From NCBI RefSeq assembly GCF_019249245.1, contig NZ_JAESDK010000003.1, positions 1 to 64,000 on the forward strand: a stretch of DNA of 64,000 nucleotides, in the 5' to 3' direction. Positions 53,853 to 63,861 of this stretch are shown here, piece by piece. Every line of letters starts with the position of its first letter. The stretch's first letter is position 1. Source of the stretch: Alteromonas lipotrueiana (GTDB lineage: Bacteria > Pseudomonadota > Gammaproteobacteria > Enterobacterales > Alteromonadaceae). A program made the translations under genes and the position numbers. The notes below the pieces were generated by a model. That model had not been told where the DNA came from. It ran no database searches and worked only from the letters and a program-made list of their open reading frames with translations.

Positions 53853-54101
53853 TTACCCGCCTTTTCCAGCTCTGTTCTCTTTAATATCTTTGATCATTAC
53901 GTAAATATTGTGAATGGTTAAGAACAAACAGGCCAGAGCAACAATCGTGAAGGGTAGAAAAATCTGGAGCAGCTCACCGTAGCTAACGTAAGCTAAAATG
54001 CCACAGATAATACATAAAGAAAGCTCAACAAACGTCGCTTCGAATACGGTTTTTATATCGGTAATAATTGGTCTGGGGAAGTAAGTAAATTTATAACCCA
54101 T
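53853..54101 (-). CDS. Small membrane protein (82 aa)
   Basis: An 82-residue protein with two hydrophobic segments ('SLCIICGILAYVSYGELLQIF' and 'FTIVALACLFLTIHNIYVMI') and a short charged tail. The N-terminal 'YFPRPIITDIKTVFEATF' is amphipathic. I do not recognise it. A good upstream ribosome site (AAGGAAGC) supports it. Confidence 0.55.
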   Translation of the reverse strand: MGYKFTYFPRPIITDIKTVFEATFVELSLCIICGILAYVSYGELLQIFLPFTIVALACLFLTIHNIYVMIKDIKENRAGKGG

Positions 54102-54125
54102 ATTGCTTCCTTAAAAAAACGCCCT

Positions 54126-54350
54126 ACCTGCGACTATGCTTATTAATCAATCTACATATCGCGGTATTACTCACCCTTAAGGCAGTTTGCGCTTTTGCAA
54201 CGCGCATTTCATACTTCTGCGCATGGGTTAAACCGGCTTCGAACTGCTGGCGCACCCGTTATTGCTTTAGCTTAAACGCGGACTCCATAGCCGCTAACAT
54301 ATAGCCGTATTTCTGTTCTGACAACTGCCTGGCTTTGAAGTGTTAGAGTG
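54126..54350 (-). pseudogene. Decayed gene of unknown family
   Basis: On the minus strand 'LSEQKYGYMLAAMESAFKLKQ', an in-frame TAA, then 'RVRQQFEAGLTHAQKYEMRV' and 'RVSNTAICRLINKHSRR' with a final TAG. The frame is otherwise open through 225 bp and helical and basic near the end, like a DNA-binding protein, but no start codon or family is clear. It suggests a gene broken by one nonsense mutation or an old fragment. Confidence 0.35.
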
Positions 54351-54411
54351 TAAGCAACAACTACCCAGCAGCTAACACTACTGTATGGACCTGCTTCACT
54401 ATCGCCGCACT

Positions 54412-54738
54412 CTAATTAACTTTGATATTTCCTTTACGTGCCTGCTGCGTAGCCGTATAGGGAATAATTATAGTGTCAGCTGCAAATGACAACGCGGTAT
54501 CAAACAAAATATACGTCACGGCACCGGGTCGGGCGCCAGAATTAACATGTGGTCCGGGTTCGCCATACAACATACACAGGTTATGCATTACGCCGCTATA
54601 GACTCTTGGAATTTCTTTGCAATAGCTTTTATTGCCCATGTAGCTTATGGGAACCTTACCGTAGGCTGGGTCAGCAGTCAGTATCGTCGCACATCCGTTA
54701 CATAGTAACAAAATTAACCCTACCATCATCAATTTCAT
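54412..54738 (-). CDS. YceK/YidQ family lipoprotein
   Basis: A 108-residue protein with the lipoprotein signal 'MKLMMVGLILLLCNGCATI' (lipobox CNGC). The mature part 'GNKSYCKEIPRVYSGVMHNLCMLYG' and a late hydrophobic 'DTALSFAADTIIIPYTATQQ' are the YceK/YidQ (DUF1375) pattern. Function is unknown in the family. The start at 54738 gives the signal; the frame opens 19 codons upstream. Confidence 0.75.
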   Translation of the reverse strand: MKLMMVGLILLLCNGCATILTADPAYGKVPISYMGNKSYCKEIPRVYSGVMHNLCMLYGEPGPHVNSGARPGAVTYILFDTALSFAADTIIIPYTATQQARKGNIKVN

Positions 54739-54909
54739 GTTTAATTGCCCATGCTGCCAACGCCACTTTTTTATAATATGCAAAATAGAGATCATGTTGA
54801 TTTGAAAACCATTTCTCCAATCCCATTTTCTTATCAGAAACTATGAGAATAGACCTAAAGCGTAGTTGCGACGCCCTACGCGCTATGTTCACTTTATGCA
54901 GTTATGGTC

Positions 54910-55977
54910 TTAATACACCACTAATTCCATTGAATACGCGACCGGTTTATCGTCTATTTCTTCAAAGTATATTTTTGCAACATAATCGTCGCGTTCAAAC
55001 TCAACATAATCGTTCATTGCAAAGGCATTATCGCCCGCTAACTTTATCGCTTTGTCTTTGGGCATATTGAATGAAAACTCACCAAATTTCCACGGTGTGT
55101 CTTTTACATATTTTTCTGCCATAAGATCGGGGGTAACAATAATGCGACTTACCGAAAAGCCCACGGTTTCGACCAAGGTGTGAGGGTCATATAAATAATA
55201 ACGTTTTTTGTCCGAGGTTTGTGTTTTACCGAGCGGCTTAACAACAATGTCCCGCACATCAATTACCGAGGCTGATTCTAGGTTTTGCAACTTTTGGTTT
55301 AACTGGGCCAGTAAGCTATTGGCTGATTTGGTAAAGTCATACACGGGTGCATTATCTGTATTTGCTGATGATAATGTGAAGCCGCTTATCTCTACTGTCT
55401 TGTATTCCTGATTGTTTTTAAATAACACATCGGTATGTAATATTAATGAGGCGCTACTGCTATTGTTCTGACTGAGAGCTGCAAGTTGCTGCTGTTCTAC
55501 CTCGCTACCTTGCTTTAATTCGTTCATCACTTCCCATTTGCGATCGTCAAACCGATCATCGAACTCAAAGTAATTAGTCAGGGTATTATTGAATAGGGTA
55601 GATTCAAACTGAGCTCTTATCAGCTTATTGTTATGAAAGGTCAGCCAGTGATCACGACCATAGGCAACGATGGTGGTATCCTCTGTTGGCTTAAAGATGA
55701 ATCCTGGCGTGCCAAATTGTTTTCCGATATCTTGATAAGAGGAACCAATAGGCTGACCATAGAGTCCGGAGATTGCAGAAACGGTGTGATCGCTGCCCAA
55801 ACTGGGTCTATAGGGTGAGTCTGGGGTTGGTAGCTCAATAGAATAACCCGGACTTATGATTTTTGATTTGATTTTATATTGCGTTTTTATAGAATTGTCC
55901 GCAGCACTAACATTGGTAGCCCCCACGCACAAAACCAATACACTTATCCCTGTTATTGCCTGGGCGAAAAACTTCAT
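54910..55977 (-). CDS. Unknown exported protein (355 aa)
   Basis: A 355-residue exported protein with signal peptide 'MKFFAQAITGISVLVLCVGATNVSAA'. The mature part is beta-rich with few cysteines and ends 'DKPVAYSMELVVY'. No domain is recognised. The segment 'FGEFSFNMPKDKAIKLAGDNAFAMNDYVEFERDDYVAKIYF' looks like a repeated strand-helix unit and may be a divergent PepSY-like fold, which is only a guess. It lies between the YceK-like gene and rpsO, where pnp usually stands. Confidence 0.55.
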   Translation of the reverse strand: MKFFAQAITGISVLVLCVGATNVSAADNSIKTQYKIKSKIISPGYSIELPTPDSPYRPSLGSDHTVSAISGLYGQPIGSSYQDIGKQFGTPGFIFKPTEDTTIVAYGRDHWLTFHNNKLIRAQFESTLFNNTLTNYFEFDDRFDDRKWEVMNELKQGSEVEQQQLAALSQNNSSSASLILHTDVLFKNNQEYKTVEISGFTLSSANTDNAPVYDFTKSANSLLAQLNQKLQNLESASVIDVRDIVVKPLGKTQTSDKKRYYLYDPHTLVETVGFSVSRIIVTPDLMAEKYVKDTPWKFGEFSFNMPKDKAIKLAGDNAFAMNDYVEFERDDYVAKIYFEEIDDKPVAYSMELVVY

Positions 55978-56060
55978 TATATATTCCTTTATCTGATGAA
56001 GTTTTAAACCATATCAACTTAGTTTCTATAAGTCATTAAAATGCATTAAATACCAGACAC

Positions 56061-56090
56061 AAAAAAAGCGCTCCGAAGAGCGCTTTTTTC
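56061..56090 (-). terminator. Intrinsic terminator of rpsO
   Basis: AAAAAAAGCGCTC-CGAA-GAGCGCTTTTTT, with a stem of 6-7 bp and long T-run on the minus strand, 14 bp past the rpsO stop. Confidence 0.9.
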
Positions 56091-56103
56091 AGCAAATCTT
56101 ATT

Positions 56104-56373
56104 TTAGCGACGGATGCCCAGACGCTTGATCAGGTCCAGATAACCCTGAGCATTTTTGCCCTTCAGGTAATCAAGAAGCTTACGACGCTGGCTAACCATA
56201 CGCAACAGACCACGACGTGAATGGTGATCTTGCTTGTGAGCTGAAAAGTGAGACTGAAGTTTACCGATGTTGTGAGTTAACAACGCGATTTGAACTTCTG
56301 GTGAACCAGTATCACCTTCTTTTACGCCGTAATCGGCTACGATGTCTGCAGTTTCTTTTTTAGTTAGTGACAT
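56104..56373 (-). CDS. rpsO: 30S ribosomal protein S15
   Basis: An 89-residue primary rRNA-binding protein: '[44 protein letters not shown]' and '[11 protein letters not shown]' match S15 almost residue by residue. It ends with a terminator and is followed by an unrelated gene instead of pnp. 'AGGAGAAC' precedes the start. Confidence 0.97.
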   Translation of the reverse strand: MSLTKKETADIVADYGVKEGDTGSPEVQIALLTHNIGKLQSHFSAHKQDHHSRRGLLRMVSQRRKLLDYLKGKNAQGYLDLIKRLGIRR

Positions 56374-56487
56374 AATGTTCTCCTAATAAGGATGTGAAAG
56401 TTGGCCAATCACTAATTCAGCCAACTTATGAAGAGCGCGTATTATAATGACCCAGCGCTATGAAGCAAGCGTAAATTAAGCTAATGC

Positions 56488-57474
56488 CTAACTTTCACTA
56501 AAAACGACACGCCGTTTGGGACTGACAAAAATTTTATCGGTACCGCGAAATGTAGGTTGGTCCATGGGGGTTTTAACACCCTCGCCCACCCCTAAAAACA
56601 CAGCTTCATCATTACTGCTACTAAAAACCTGATAAAACGTGTTTTCCTGAATATCAGGTTGCTTGGGGTCGGTCACACTCTGGCCATTATCAAATCGCAT
56701 GCGCTGAGCATCATCAATATGTATGACAGGCAAGCGCGAAACCGCTGTTTGCATTGAAAGCAATAACTTGTCCATGCCTTCGAAATCGGGATACTTATCA
56801 TCTGCACCTCGAAGCGCTTCTAACTGCTCAATGGTGACCATTTGGTCGGTCGGGTAATCGGCTACCTCGGTGCGGTGGAGCCGGGTGACATACGCCCCGC
56901 AACCAAGTTTCTGACCAATATCGTCAACCAATGAACGAATATAAGTACCTTTACTGCACTTTACCCGAAGTTCAATCTCAGGCAGCTCAATACGCTTTAT
57001 CTCTAGCTCAAGAATATCAATATCCCGAGGTTCACGCGGTACTTCTATACCCTGACGGGCATAATGATATAGCGGCTTACCCTGATATTTAAGCGCCGAA
57101 AACATAGAAGGAATTTGCTTACTTTTTCCTAAAAAGCTTAAGCAAGCCTGCCTGACATCTGATTCACAAACCGCTACCGGTTTTTCTTCAACTATGTCGC
57201 CATCGGCATCTGAGGTTGTAGTACGCACACCCAGTTTAGCGGTAACTTCATACGCTTTTTCTGCTTCAAGCAAAAACTGCGAAAACTTTGTTGCCTCACC
57301 TAAGCAAATGGGTAGCATACCACTGGCTAAGGGGTCTAACGCGCCGGTGTGACCCGCTTTTTGAGCCTGATACAACCAACGCACTTTTTGCAATAACTGA
57401 TTAGATGAGCCGCCCACCGGTTTGTCTAATAAGACAATTCCGTTAATGGCGCGACCCTTTCGACGTTTAGCCAT
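56488..57474 (-). CDS. truB: tRNA pseudouridine(55) synthase
   Basis: A 328-residue enzyme making pseudouridine 55 in the T-loop of tRNAs. The catalytic Asp is in 'HTGALDPLASGMLP'; 'KGTYIRSLVDDIG' and 'LHRTEVADYP' follow. Length is slightly above E. coli (314). It begins immediately after the rbfA stop (1 bp apart), so it is coupled with rbfA. Confidence 0.95.
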   Translation of the reverse strand: MAKRRKGRAINGIVLLDKPVGGSSNQLLQKVRWLYQAQKAGHTGALDPLASGMLPICLGEATKFSQFLLEAEKAYEVTAKLGVRTTTSDADGDIVEEKPVAVCESDVRQACLSFLGKSKQIPSMFSALKYQGKPLYHYARQGIEVPREPRDIDILELEIKRIELPEIELRVKCSKGTYIRSLVDDIGQKLGCGAYVTRLHRTEVADYPTDQMVTIEQLEALRGADDKYPDFEGMDKLLLSMQTAVSRLPVIHIDDAQRMRFDNGQSVTDPKQPDIQENTFYQVFSSSNDEAVFLGVGEGVKTPMDQPTFRGTDKIFVSPKRRVVFSES

Positions 57475-57870
57475 TTAGTCCTGCTCTTCACCTTTATCCT
57501 GATGTCGGGCTTCATCTTTAGCTACAACCTCTGACACCAGTGAAGAAATTCTTACCCCTTCGGTAAGCGAATTATCTTCAAAGAAATGCAGATGAGGAAC
57601 CGAACGCATACGCAAACGCTTTGCCAGCAAGCTTCGCATAAAGCCTTTGTTGTCTTCAAGTCGTTTGACCTGAGCTTTGTGATCTACCTCTTCACCATAA
57701 ATAGTGACAAAGATTTTAGCGTGGGCTAAATCGCGCGATATTTCAACATCAGAAACCGTAATAAGAGGCATGTCGCCAACACGATGTTTATATTCGTTTT
57801 GAATAATGCTGGCGACTTCTTTATGAACCTGCTGGCCCACTCGGTCGGTACGGGAAAATTCACGTGCCAT
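57475..57870 (-). CDS. rbfA: Ribosome-binding factor A
   Basis: A 131-residue KH-fold protein for 16S rRNA 5' end maturation and cold growth. 'AREFSRTDRVGQQVHKEVASIIQNE' and 'MRSVPHLHFFEDNSLTEGVRIS' match RbfA. It lies between infB and truB in the standard order. Confidence 0.95.
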   Translation of the reverse strand: MAREFSRTDRVGQQVHKEVASIIQNEYKHRVGDMPLITVSDVEISRDLAHAKIFVTIYGEEVDHKAQVKRLEDNKGFMRSLLAKRLRMRSVPHLHFFEDNSLTEGVRISSLVSEVVAKDEARHQDKGEEQD

Positions 57871-57948
57871 GATATAACTCCTTTAGATATTACACAGACA
57901 AAAACGGGGGCGCCCGGCCCCCGCTTTATCTAATGTGCTCGCTGCAGA

Positions 57949-60555
57949 TTAAATCTCGCGGGCAACCTCAATCACCTGGAACACTTCGATCTGGTCACCG
58001 ACCTTAACATCGTTGTAGTTCTTAACGCCGATACCACACTCCATTCCGTTACGTACATCTTGCACGTCGTCTTTGAAGCGGCGTAATGATTCAAGCTCAC
58101 CTTCATAAATTACAACGTTTTCACGTAGAACTCGGATCGGTGCACTACGTTTAATTGCACCTTCGGTAACCATACAACCGGCAATTGCACCCAGTTTTGG
58201 CGACTTAAATACATCACGCACTTCAGCCAGGCCAATAATTTCTTGTCTGAACTCAGGTGCCAGCATACCGCTCATGGCTGCTTTAACTTCGTCAATCAAA
58301 TGATAGATAACACTGTAATAGCGCAGGTCTATCTCTTCGCTTTCAAGCACGCGACGCGCAGAAGCGTCGGCACGTACGTTAAAGCCCACCACGATGGCGC
58401 CAGAAGCAGCAGCAAGTGTTGCATCAGTCTCGGTGATACCACCTACACCACTGCCCACAATGTTCACTTTCACTTCACTGGTAGACAATTTCGCTAATGA
58501 TTCAGAAATAGCTTCTACAGAACCTTGAACATCGGCTTTTAATACAATGTTTAACTCGCTAACTTCACCTGAGGCCATATTAGCGAACATGTTTTCAAGC
58601 TTCGCTTTTTGCTGACGTGCCAGTTTAAGTTCACGTTTTTTCTGATGGCGCTTGGAAGCAACTTCACGCGCTTTACGCTCGTCGTTAACCACTGCCGCAT
58701 CTTCACCGGCAACAGGTACGCCTGATAAACCCAGAACTTCTACCGGAGTAGACGGACCCGCAACTTTAATTTCCTGACCATTTTCATCGCGCATTGCCCG
58801 AACACGACCGTATTCTTCGCCGCACAACAAGATGTCACCAGCACGTAACTCACCTTCCTGAATCAGGACTGAGGCAACCGGCCCACGACCTTTATCAAGG
58901 CGTGATTCGATAACAATACCGCGACCCGGACCTTTATCAACCGCCTTAAGGTCTAACAGTTCGGCTTGCAGATTAATGGCTTCAAGCAAAGAATCAACAC
59001 CCATACCGGTTTTAGCCGATACGTTAACGAACTGGTGTTCACCACCCCATTCTTCTGAGATAACGTCAAGCTGCGACAGCTCAGTTTTCACACGCTCAGG
59101 GTCAGCGGCTTCTTTATCCATTTTGTTAACAGCAACAATCAATGGTACACCGGCAGCACGGCTATGCTGTACCGCTTCTTTGGTTTGCGGCATTACGCCG
59201 TCATCGGCGGCCACGACCAGTACAACGATATCGGTTGCAGTAGCACCCCGTGCCCGCATCGCAGTAAACGCGGCGTGTCCCGGCGTATCCAGGAAGGTTA
59301 CATCGCCATTATCTGACTGAACCTTATATGCACCAATATGCTGGGTAATACCACCGGCCTCGCCTGCCGCTACTTTCGCGCGACGGATGTAATCCAGTAA
59401 CGAAGTCTTACCATGGTCAACATGACCCATAATTGTAACAACCGGGGCACGAGGTACAATTTCACCGTCGTTGCCATCAGCTAACAATTCTTCTTCAAGT
59501 GCATTGTCGTTAACCAGTTCGTATTTATGACCCATCTCTTCAACAACTAAAACAGCTGTTTCCTGGTCAAGAACCTGGTTTATTGTCGCCATCTCACCCA
59601 TTTTCATCATGGTTTTGATAACGGTATTCGACTTAACGGCCAAACGGCTGGCAAGTTCACCTACCGTAATAGTCGCACCAATTTTTACTACACGCTCAAC
59701 GGGTTGAGCTGGTTTATTAAAGCTTTGCTTCAAATGTTCTCCTGCATTTTTCTTCGACTTCTTACGACGTCGTGAAGTGCGTTCAACCTGCAGATCTTGT
59801 TCATCTTCAGCCTGTTGCGCATAGCGATTAGAATGCAAATGTACTTCTTCGGCTTCTTGACGTTTACGGCGCTCTTCTTCTTCTTTCCAGCGACGTTCGT
59901 TTTCTTCAGCCAATTTGCGTGCCTCTTCGGCAGCACGTTTTGCTTCTTCTTCGTATTTCTTTTGCGCTTCTGATTCCTGAGCCTGGCGAAGACGCTCTTC
60001 TTCTTTACGAGCGGCTTCCGCTTCGGCTTTCTCAGCGTCGGTCATTTCTGCTTCAGGTTTTGCAGCCGCCTGTTGTTCAGCGGCGTTCTTTTGCGCTTCA
60101 CGCTTTGCTTTAGCGGCTTCATCAGCTGCTTTTTTAGCTGCTGCATCTGCTGCTGCTTTTTCCTGAGCTATGCGTCTGGATTCTGCTGCTTCTGCCGCTG
60201 CTTTTTCTTCGGCTTCCTGCTGCAAGCGAGCTTCTTCTTCCTGACGCTTTTGCTCTTCTACGTCACTACGTTTAACGTATGTACGCTTTTTACGAACTTC
60301 AACCTTTACTGATTTAGATTTACCTACATTCAAAGTACTGGTTGTCTTACGTTGCAAAGTCATACGGCTTGGTTCGCTATTGCCACCGGTACTACCGTGT
60401 TGTTTGCTCAGATGATCGAGAAGTTGTCGTTTTTCGTCTTCAGTCACCTGTTCATCGGCACCCTTAGTGATGCCGGCATCTTTAAACTGAGTAACCAGAC
60501 GGTCAACGGTCGTTCCGATGTCACTGGCGAGCTTTTCTACAGATACTTCTGCCAT
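57949..60555 (-). CDS. infB: Translation initiation factor IF-2
   Basis: An 868-residue GTPase that places initiator tRNA on the 30S subunit. The N-terminal IF2_N domain ('[21 protein letters not shown]') is followed by a long charged A/E/K-rich helix (about 90-245). The G domain has '[11 protein letters not shown]' (G1), 'DTPGHAAFT' (G3) and 'NKMDK' (G4), then domains II-IV. Low complexity in the linker is normal. It is 24 bp downstream of nusA. Confidence 0.97.
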   Translation of the reverse strand: MAEVSVEKLASDIGTTVDRLVTQFKDAGITKGADEQVTEDEKRQLLDHLSKQHGSTGGNSEPSRMTLQRKTTSTLNVGKSKSVKVEVRKKRTYVKRSDVEEQKRQEEEARLQQEAEEKAAAEAAESRRIAQEKAAADAAAKKAADEAAKAKREAQKNAAEQQAAAKPEAEMTDAEKAEAEAARKEEERLRQAQESEAQKKYEEEAKRAAEEARKLAEENERRWKEEEERRKRQEAEEVHLHSNRYAQQAEDEQDLQVERTSRRRKKSKKNAGEHLKQSFNKPAQPVERVVKIGATITVGELASRLAVKSNTVIKTMMKMGEMATINQVLDQETAVLVVEEMGHKYELVNDNALEEELLADGNDGEIVPRAPVVTIMGHVDHGKTSLLDYIRRAKVAAGEAGGITQHIGAYKVQSDNGDVTFLDTPGHAAFTAMRARGATATDIVVLVVAADDGVMPQTKEAVQHSRAAGVPLIVAVNKMDKEAADPERVKTELSQLDVISEEWGGEHQFVNVSAKTGMGVDSLLEAINLQAELLDLKAVDKGPGRGIVIESRLDKGRGPVASVLIQEGELRAGDILLCGEEYGRVRAMRDENGQEIKVAGPSTPVEVLGLSGVPVAGEDAAVVNDERKAREVASKRHQKKRELKLARQQKAKLENMFANMASGEVSELNIVLKADVQGSVEAISESLAKLSTSEVKVNIVGSGVGGITETDATLAAASGAIVVGFNVRADASARRVLESEEIDLRYYSVIYHLIDEVKAAMSGMLAPEFRQEIIGLAEVRDVFKSPKLGAIAGCMVTEGAIKRSAPIRVLRENVVIYEGELESLRRFKDDVQDVRNGMECGIGVKNYNDVKVGDQIEVFQVIEVAREI

Positions 60556-60579
60556 TACGTGTTTATCCCCTTGTTGACC

Positions 60580-62073
60580 TTATTCTTCATTAAACCAAAC
60601 GAGATTTCGGGCTGCCATGATAAGTTTACCGGCGCTCTCTTCGTCTAGTTCATCAATATCGCTAATATCGTCAGTGCCTTGCTCTGCCAACTCTTCTAAG
60701 TCGGTAATGCCGCGGCTGGCAAGGACATAAGCGACATGCTTGCTCATGCCTTCTATATTCAGTAAGGCTTCTGTAGGTTCAGCACTTTCCAGCGACTCTT
60801 CACTGGCCAGCGCCTTAGTGGTCAATACTGCACGGGCACGATTACGCAGCTCTTCAACCGTATCTTCATCTAGCCCATCAATAGCCAGAAGCTCGCTGAC
60901 AGGCACATAAGCCACTTCTTCCAGCGTACTGAAACCCTCGTCTACCAAGACACCGGCAAACCCTTCATCAATGTCCAGATATTCAACAAATAGCTGCAAC
61001 ACTTTTGAATTTTCTTCTTCGTGTTTTGCATTGAGATCATCAATGGTCATCACGTTTAATTCCCAGCCTGTTAGCTGGCTGGCCAAACGGACATTCTGTC
61101 CGCTACGGCCAATGGCCTGAGCCAGATTGTCTGCTTCAACCGCAACATCCATGGTGTTGTTGTCTTCATCGACAACAATAGAAGCCACTTCAGCTGGCGC
61201 CATTGCATTGATAACAAACTGAGCCGGGTTTTCGTCCCAAAGCACAATATCAACCCGCTCGCCGCCCAACTCGCCTGAAACCGCCTGAACCCTGGAACCC
61301 CGCATACCTACACAGGCACCTACCGGGTCAAGACGTTTATCGTTGGTCTTCACCGCAATTTTTGCCCGCGAACCTGGATCACGTGCAGCTGACTTTATTT
61401 CCAGTGTTTCTTCAGCAATTTCAGGAACTTCTAAACGAAACAATTCAACCAGCATATCCGGGTGTGTACGACTGATGAACAGCTGTGCACCCCGGGCTTC
61501 AGGGCGGATAACGTAAAGTAATCCGCGTACGCGGTCGCCGGGTCTGAAAGTTTCGCGAGGTAACATGTCATCGCGATAGATAACGCCTTCAGCATTGTTA
61601 CCCAAATCAACAATGATATTGTCGCGGTTAACCTTTTTAATGGTACCGGTAACCAGTTCGCCTACTTTATCTTCGTACTCAGCAATCATCTGGGCACGTT
61701 CAGCTTCACGAACCTTTTGCACAATAACCTGTTTAGCCGTTTGCGTGGTTATTCGGTCAAATTTTATAGATTCAATTTGTTCTTCAACATAATCGCCCAA
61801 CTGCAATTCAGGTTCATCTACCTGCGCAGCCGATAATGTAATTTCAGCGTACGGATTAGTTTGTTCCTGATCATCTTCAATGATTAACCAGCGACGAAAC
61901 GTATCGAAGTCGCCGGTGCGTTGATCAATACTTACGCGTACTTCAATGTCACCTACATTTTTCTTTTTTGTTGCGCTGGCAATTGCAAACTCCAACGCTT
62001 CAAAAATCTTTTCTCGCGGCACTTGTTTTTCATTTGAAACGGCTTCTGCCACTAACAAAATTTCTTTATTCAT
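60580..62073 (-). CDS. nusA: Transcription termination/antitermination factor NusA
   Basis: A 497-residue RNA polymerase-binding factor. Order: N-terminal domain ('[28 protein letters not shown]'), S1 ('[21 protein letters not shown]'), two KH domains ('[19 protein letters not shown]', '[20 protein letters not shown]'), and two acidic AR repeats at the C-terminus. The start at 62073 matches the family N-terminus; the frame opens 22 codons upstream. In E. coli it regulates its own operon through leader terminators, which are seen here too (see 62596-62695). Confidence 0.96.
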   Translation of the reverse strand: MNKEILLVAEAVSNEKQVPREKIFEALEFAIASATKKKNVGDIEVRVSIDQRTGDFDTFRRWLIIEDDQEQTNPYAEITLSAAQVDEPELQLGDYVEEQIESIKFDRITTQTAKQVIVQKVREAERAQMIAEYEDKVGELVTGTIKKVNRDNIIVDLGNNAEGVIYRDDMLPRETFRPGDRVRGLLYVIRPEARGAQLFISRTHPDMLVELFRLEVPEIAEETLEIKSAARDPGSRAKIAVKTNDKRLDPVGACVGMRGSRVQAVSGELGGERVDIVLWDENPAQFVINAMAPAEVASIVVDEDNNTMDVAVEADNLAQAIGRSGQNVRLASQLTGWELNVMTIDDLNAKHEEENSKVLQLFVEYLDIDEGFAGVLVDEGFSTLEEVAYVPVSELLAIDGLDEDTVEELRNRARAVLTTKALASEESLESAEPTEALLNIEGMSKHVAYVLASRGITDLEELAEQGTDDISDIDELDEESAGKLIMAARNLVWFNEE

Positions 62074-62119
62074 GTTCGCCTCACTAATGCTTCCTGATAT
62101 GAAAGCGCGTGCTGTTCCA

Positions 62120-62578
62120 TTAGTCGAATGTGGGAACAACGTTAGCTTTTTCGATATTCGCCACAGCTAACTGAAACTGCTGGCCATCCACTTCAATACT
62201 TACCATGCCGTTATCGCAGGAAAGTAATGGTCCTTTAAAGTTGCGTCTGTTATCCATGGGCATTGTCAGACGAATCTGTACTATTTCACCTACTGCCTGT
62301 TCAAAGTGTTTTTCTTTAAACAAAGGGCGATCCATACCCGCAGAAGAAACTTCCAGATTGTATTCGTTGCTGATGGGGTCTTCTACATCCAGAATTGCGC
62401 TAACCTGATAACTGACATCCGCACAATCGTCTACGGAGATGCCATTCTCATGCTCGATAAAAACTCTCAAAATCGAGTGTTTACCGGCTCGAACATACTC
62501 GACACCCACAAGTTCGAAACCTAAAGCCTCAACCGCAGGCTCCAACATTTCGGTCAGCTTATCTTCAAGCTTTGCCAA
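62120..62578 (-). CDS. rimP: Ribosome maturation factor RimP (TTG start)
   Basis: A 152-residue factor for 30S assembly: '[27 protein letters not shown]', '[38 protein letters not shown]'. The family start aligns with TTG at 62578. GGAGG six bases ahead is an excellent ribosome site, whereas the more upstream open frame would run through the terminator at 62596-62615. It is the first gene of the nusA-infB operon. Confidence 0.93.
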   Translation of the reverse strand: MAKLEDKLTEMLEPAVEALGFELVGVEYVRAGKHSILRVFIEHENGISVDDCADVSYQVSAILDVEDPISNEYNLEVSSAGMDRPLFKEKHFEQAVGEIVQIRLTMPMDNRRNFKGPLLSCDNGMVSIEVDGQQFQLAVANIEKANVVPTFD

Positions 62579-62595
62579 TCCTAACCTCCAAAAAC

Positions 62596-62615
62596 AAAAA
62601 AAGGGCCTAAAGCCC
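62596..62615 (-). terminator. Leader terminator immediately before rimP
   Basis: On the minus strand GGGCTTTAGGCCC is followed by seven T. It ends only about 17 bp before the TTG start, so it must be read through for expression: a candidate attenuator. Confidence 0.7.
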
Positions 62616-62667
62616 AACTGATATTTAACACCCTGTTTGAGCAGCTATGGCTCAATGTCGATACAAC

Positions 62668-62695
62668 AAAAAGCCCCGGACCAGCGGGGCTTTTT
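62668..62695 (-). terminator. Upstream leader terminator
   Basis: AAAAAGCCCCGCTGGTCCGGGGCTTTTT: a strong symmetric stem with A/T runs on both sides. It lies between the promoter at 62830 and rimP. It could also serve the HD-GYP gene. Confidence 0.85.
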
Positions 62696-62829
62696 GGAAA
62701 AAACTGAACCCAAACTACCAAACCGGCAGTTGCACACATTTTTTAATACGATACTTATCGTTAATTAAAAAATGGCTGAAACCAAATAATACCCGAAGGT
62801 ATCTTTACTTCAGCTGGTTATGTGGCCAT

Positions 62830-62858
62830 AGTATACTGACTCTGACCGCACTTGGCAA
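62830..62858 (-). promoter_or_regulatory. Sigma-70 promoter of the rimP-nusA-infB operon
   Basis: On the minus strand TTGCCA (62858-62853), 17 bp, TATACT (62835-62830): near-consensus. It begins just after the HD-GYP stop. The leader to rimP is about 245 nt and holds both terminators and a GATACC-TTCG-GGTATT hairpin. No tRNA gene is seen in the leader. Confidence 0.7.
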
Positions 62859-62865
62859 CCTCAGG

Positions 62866-63858
62866 TTACTCCTCTTCCCAACGTGCTTTTATTGTCAGTA
62901 TTTCATCCAAATTTTGTTCCAGCAGTTCTATTAGCCGGGGCTCAAAGTGTCGGCCTTTTTGCGCGTTCATCTCGGCCAGGGTCTCCTCTATGCTCCAGGC
63001 TTCCTTATAAGGGCGTTTGCTGGTGAGAGCATCAAAAACATCGGCAACCGCTACAATTCGGCCTTCAACAGGTATTTGTTCGCCTTTCAAGCCATACGGA
63101 TAACCACTTCCATCCCATTTTTCATGATGCGTTAATGCCACTGATTTAGCAATTTGTAACAGTTTGGAGTCCGCATCGCCCAGAATTTCTGCGCCAATAA
63201 GCGGATGTGTTTTCATAATATCGAATTCTTCGTTTGTCAGCCTGGCTGGTTTTTGCATAATGGCATCGGGAATTCCTATTTTTCCAATGTCATGCATAGG
63301 TGCGGCGTGTAGTAAAATATCGGCTTGCGCGGGGGTGAAACCGTAGGCCAGTGCTAACACCTTAGAAAAGTGGCTCATGCGTAAAACATGCATGCCGGTT
63401 TCGTTATCTTTGTATTCAGCGGCCCTGCCTAACCGTTGAATAATCTGCATACGGGTGCGGCGTAATTCGTCCGCTTGAACCAACGACAGATGGGTTTTAA
63501 CTCGCGCCAGCACCACTGAGGGCGATATGGGCTTGGTGACGTAGTCTACTCCCCCCACTTCAAAGCCCCGTGTTTCATCGTGTTCATCACTTAATGCGGT
63601 AACAAATATCACAGGTATTGCACTTGTTTTACGCTGTTCTTTTAAAGTTTGACACACCTCGAAGCCGGTCATGCCCGGCATCATCACATCCAGTAAAATG
63701 AGTTCAGGCAGCTGAGTGGTGGCTAACCGTAGTGCTTCTTCGCCATTTTTGGCAAAGATTAAGTGATAATAAGGGGCTAGAAGCTGTTTTAGTACGCGTA
63801 AATTAACGGGTTCATCATCTACCAGCAATAACGTAGCGGTTCGTTCCGTGTTTAGCAT
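62866..63858 (-). CDS. Response regulator with HD-GYP phosphodiesterase domain
   Basis: A 330-residue regulator. REC (Asp57 in 'LILLDVMMPG') is joined to an HD-GYP domain: 'HAAPMHDIGKIGIPD' (His189-Asp190), 'KTHPLIGAEIL', 'THHEKWDGSGYPYGL' with GYP at 252-254. It should degrade c-di-GMP, opposing the GGDEF protein at 40270. It starts 3 bp after the stop of an HPt-containing gene (TAACCGATG), so the two are co-translated in a phosphorelay unit. Confidence 0.93.
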   Translation of the reverse strand: MLNTERTATLLLVDDEPVNLRVLKQLLAPYYHLIFAKNGEEALRLATTQLPELILLDVMMPGMTGFEVCQTLKEQRKTSAIPVIFVTALSDEHDETRGFEVGGVDYVTKPISPSVVLARVKTHLSLVQADELRRTRMQIIQRLGRAAEYKDNETGMHVLRMSHFSKVLALAYGFTPAQADILLHAAPMHDIGKIGIPDAIMQKPARLTNEEFDIMKTHPLIGAEILGDADSKLLQIAKSVALTHHEKWDGSGYPYGLKGEQIPVEGRIVAVADVFDALTSKRPYKEAWSIEETLAEMNAQKGRHFEPRLIELLEQNLDEILTIKARWEEE

Positions 63859-63861
63859 CGG

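Noticed and set aside
59730-60312. Antisense and out-of-frame ORFs in the charged linker region of infB
   Set aside because: They follow from the low-complexity A/E/K linker and have no support of their own.
62620-62830. tRNA (metY or leu) expected ahead of rimP
   Set aside because: No T-arm or anticodon arm pattern is visible on either strand, only terminators and a promoter.
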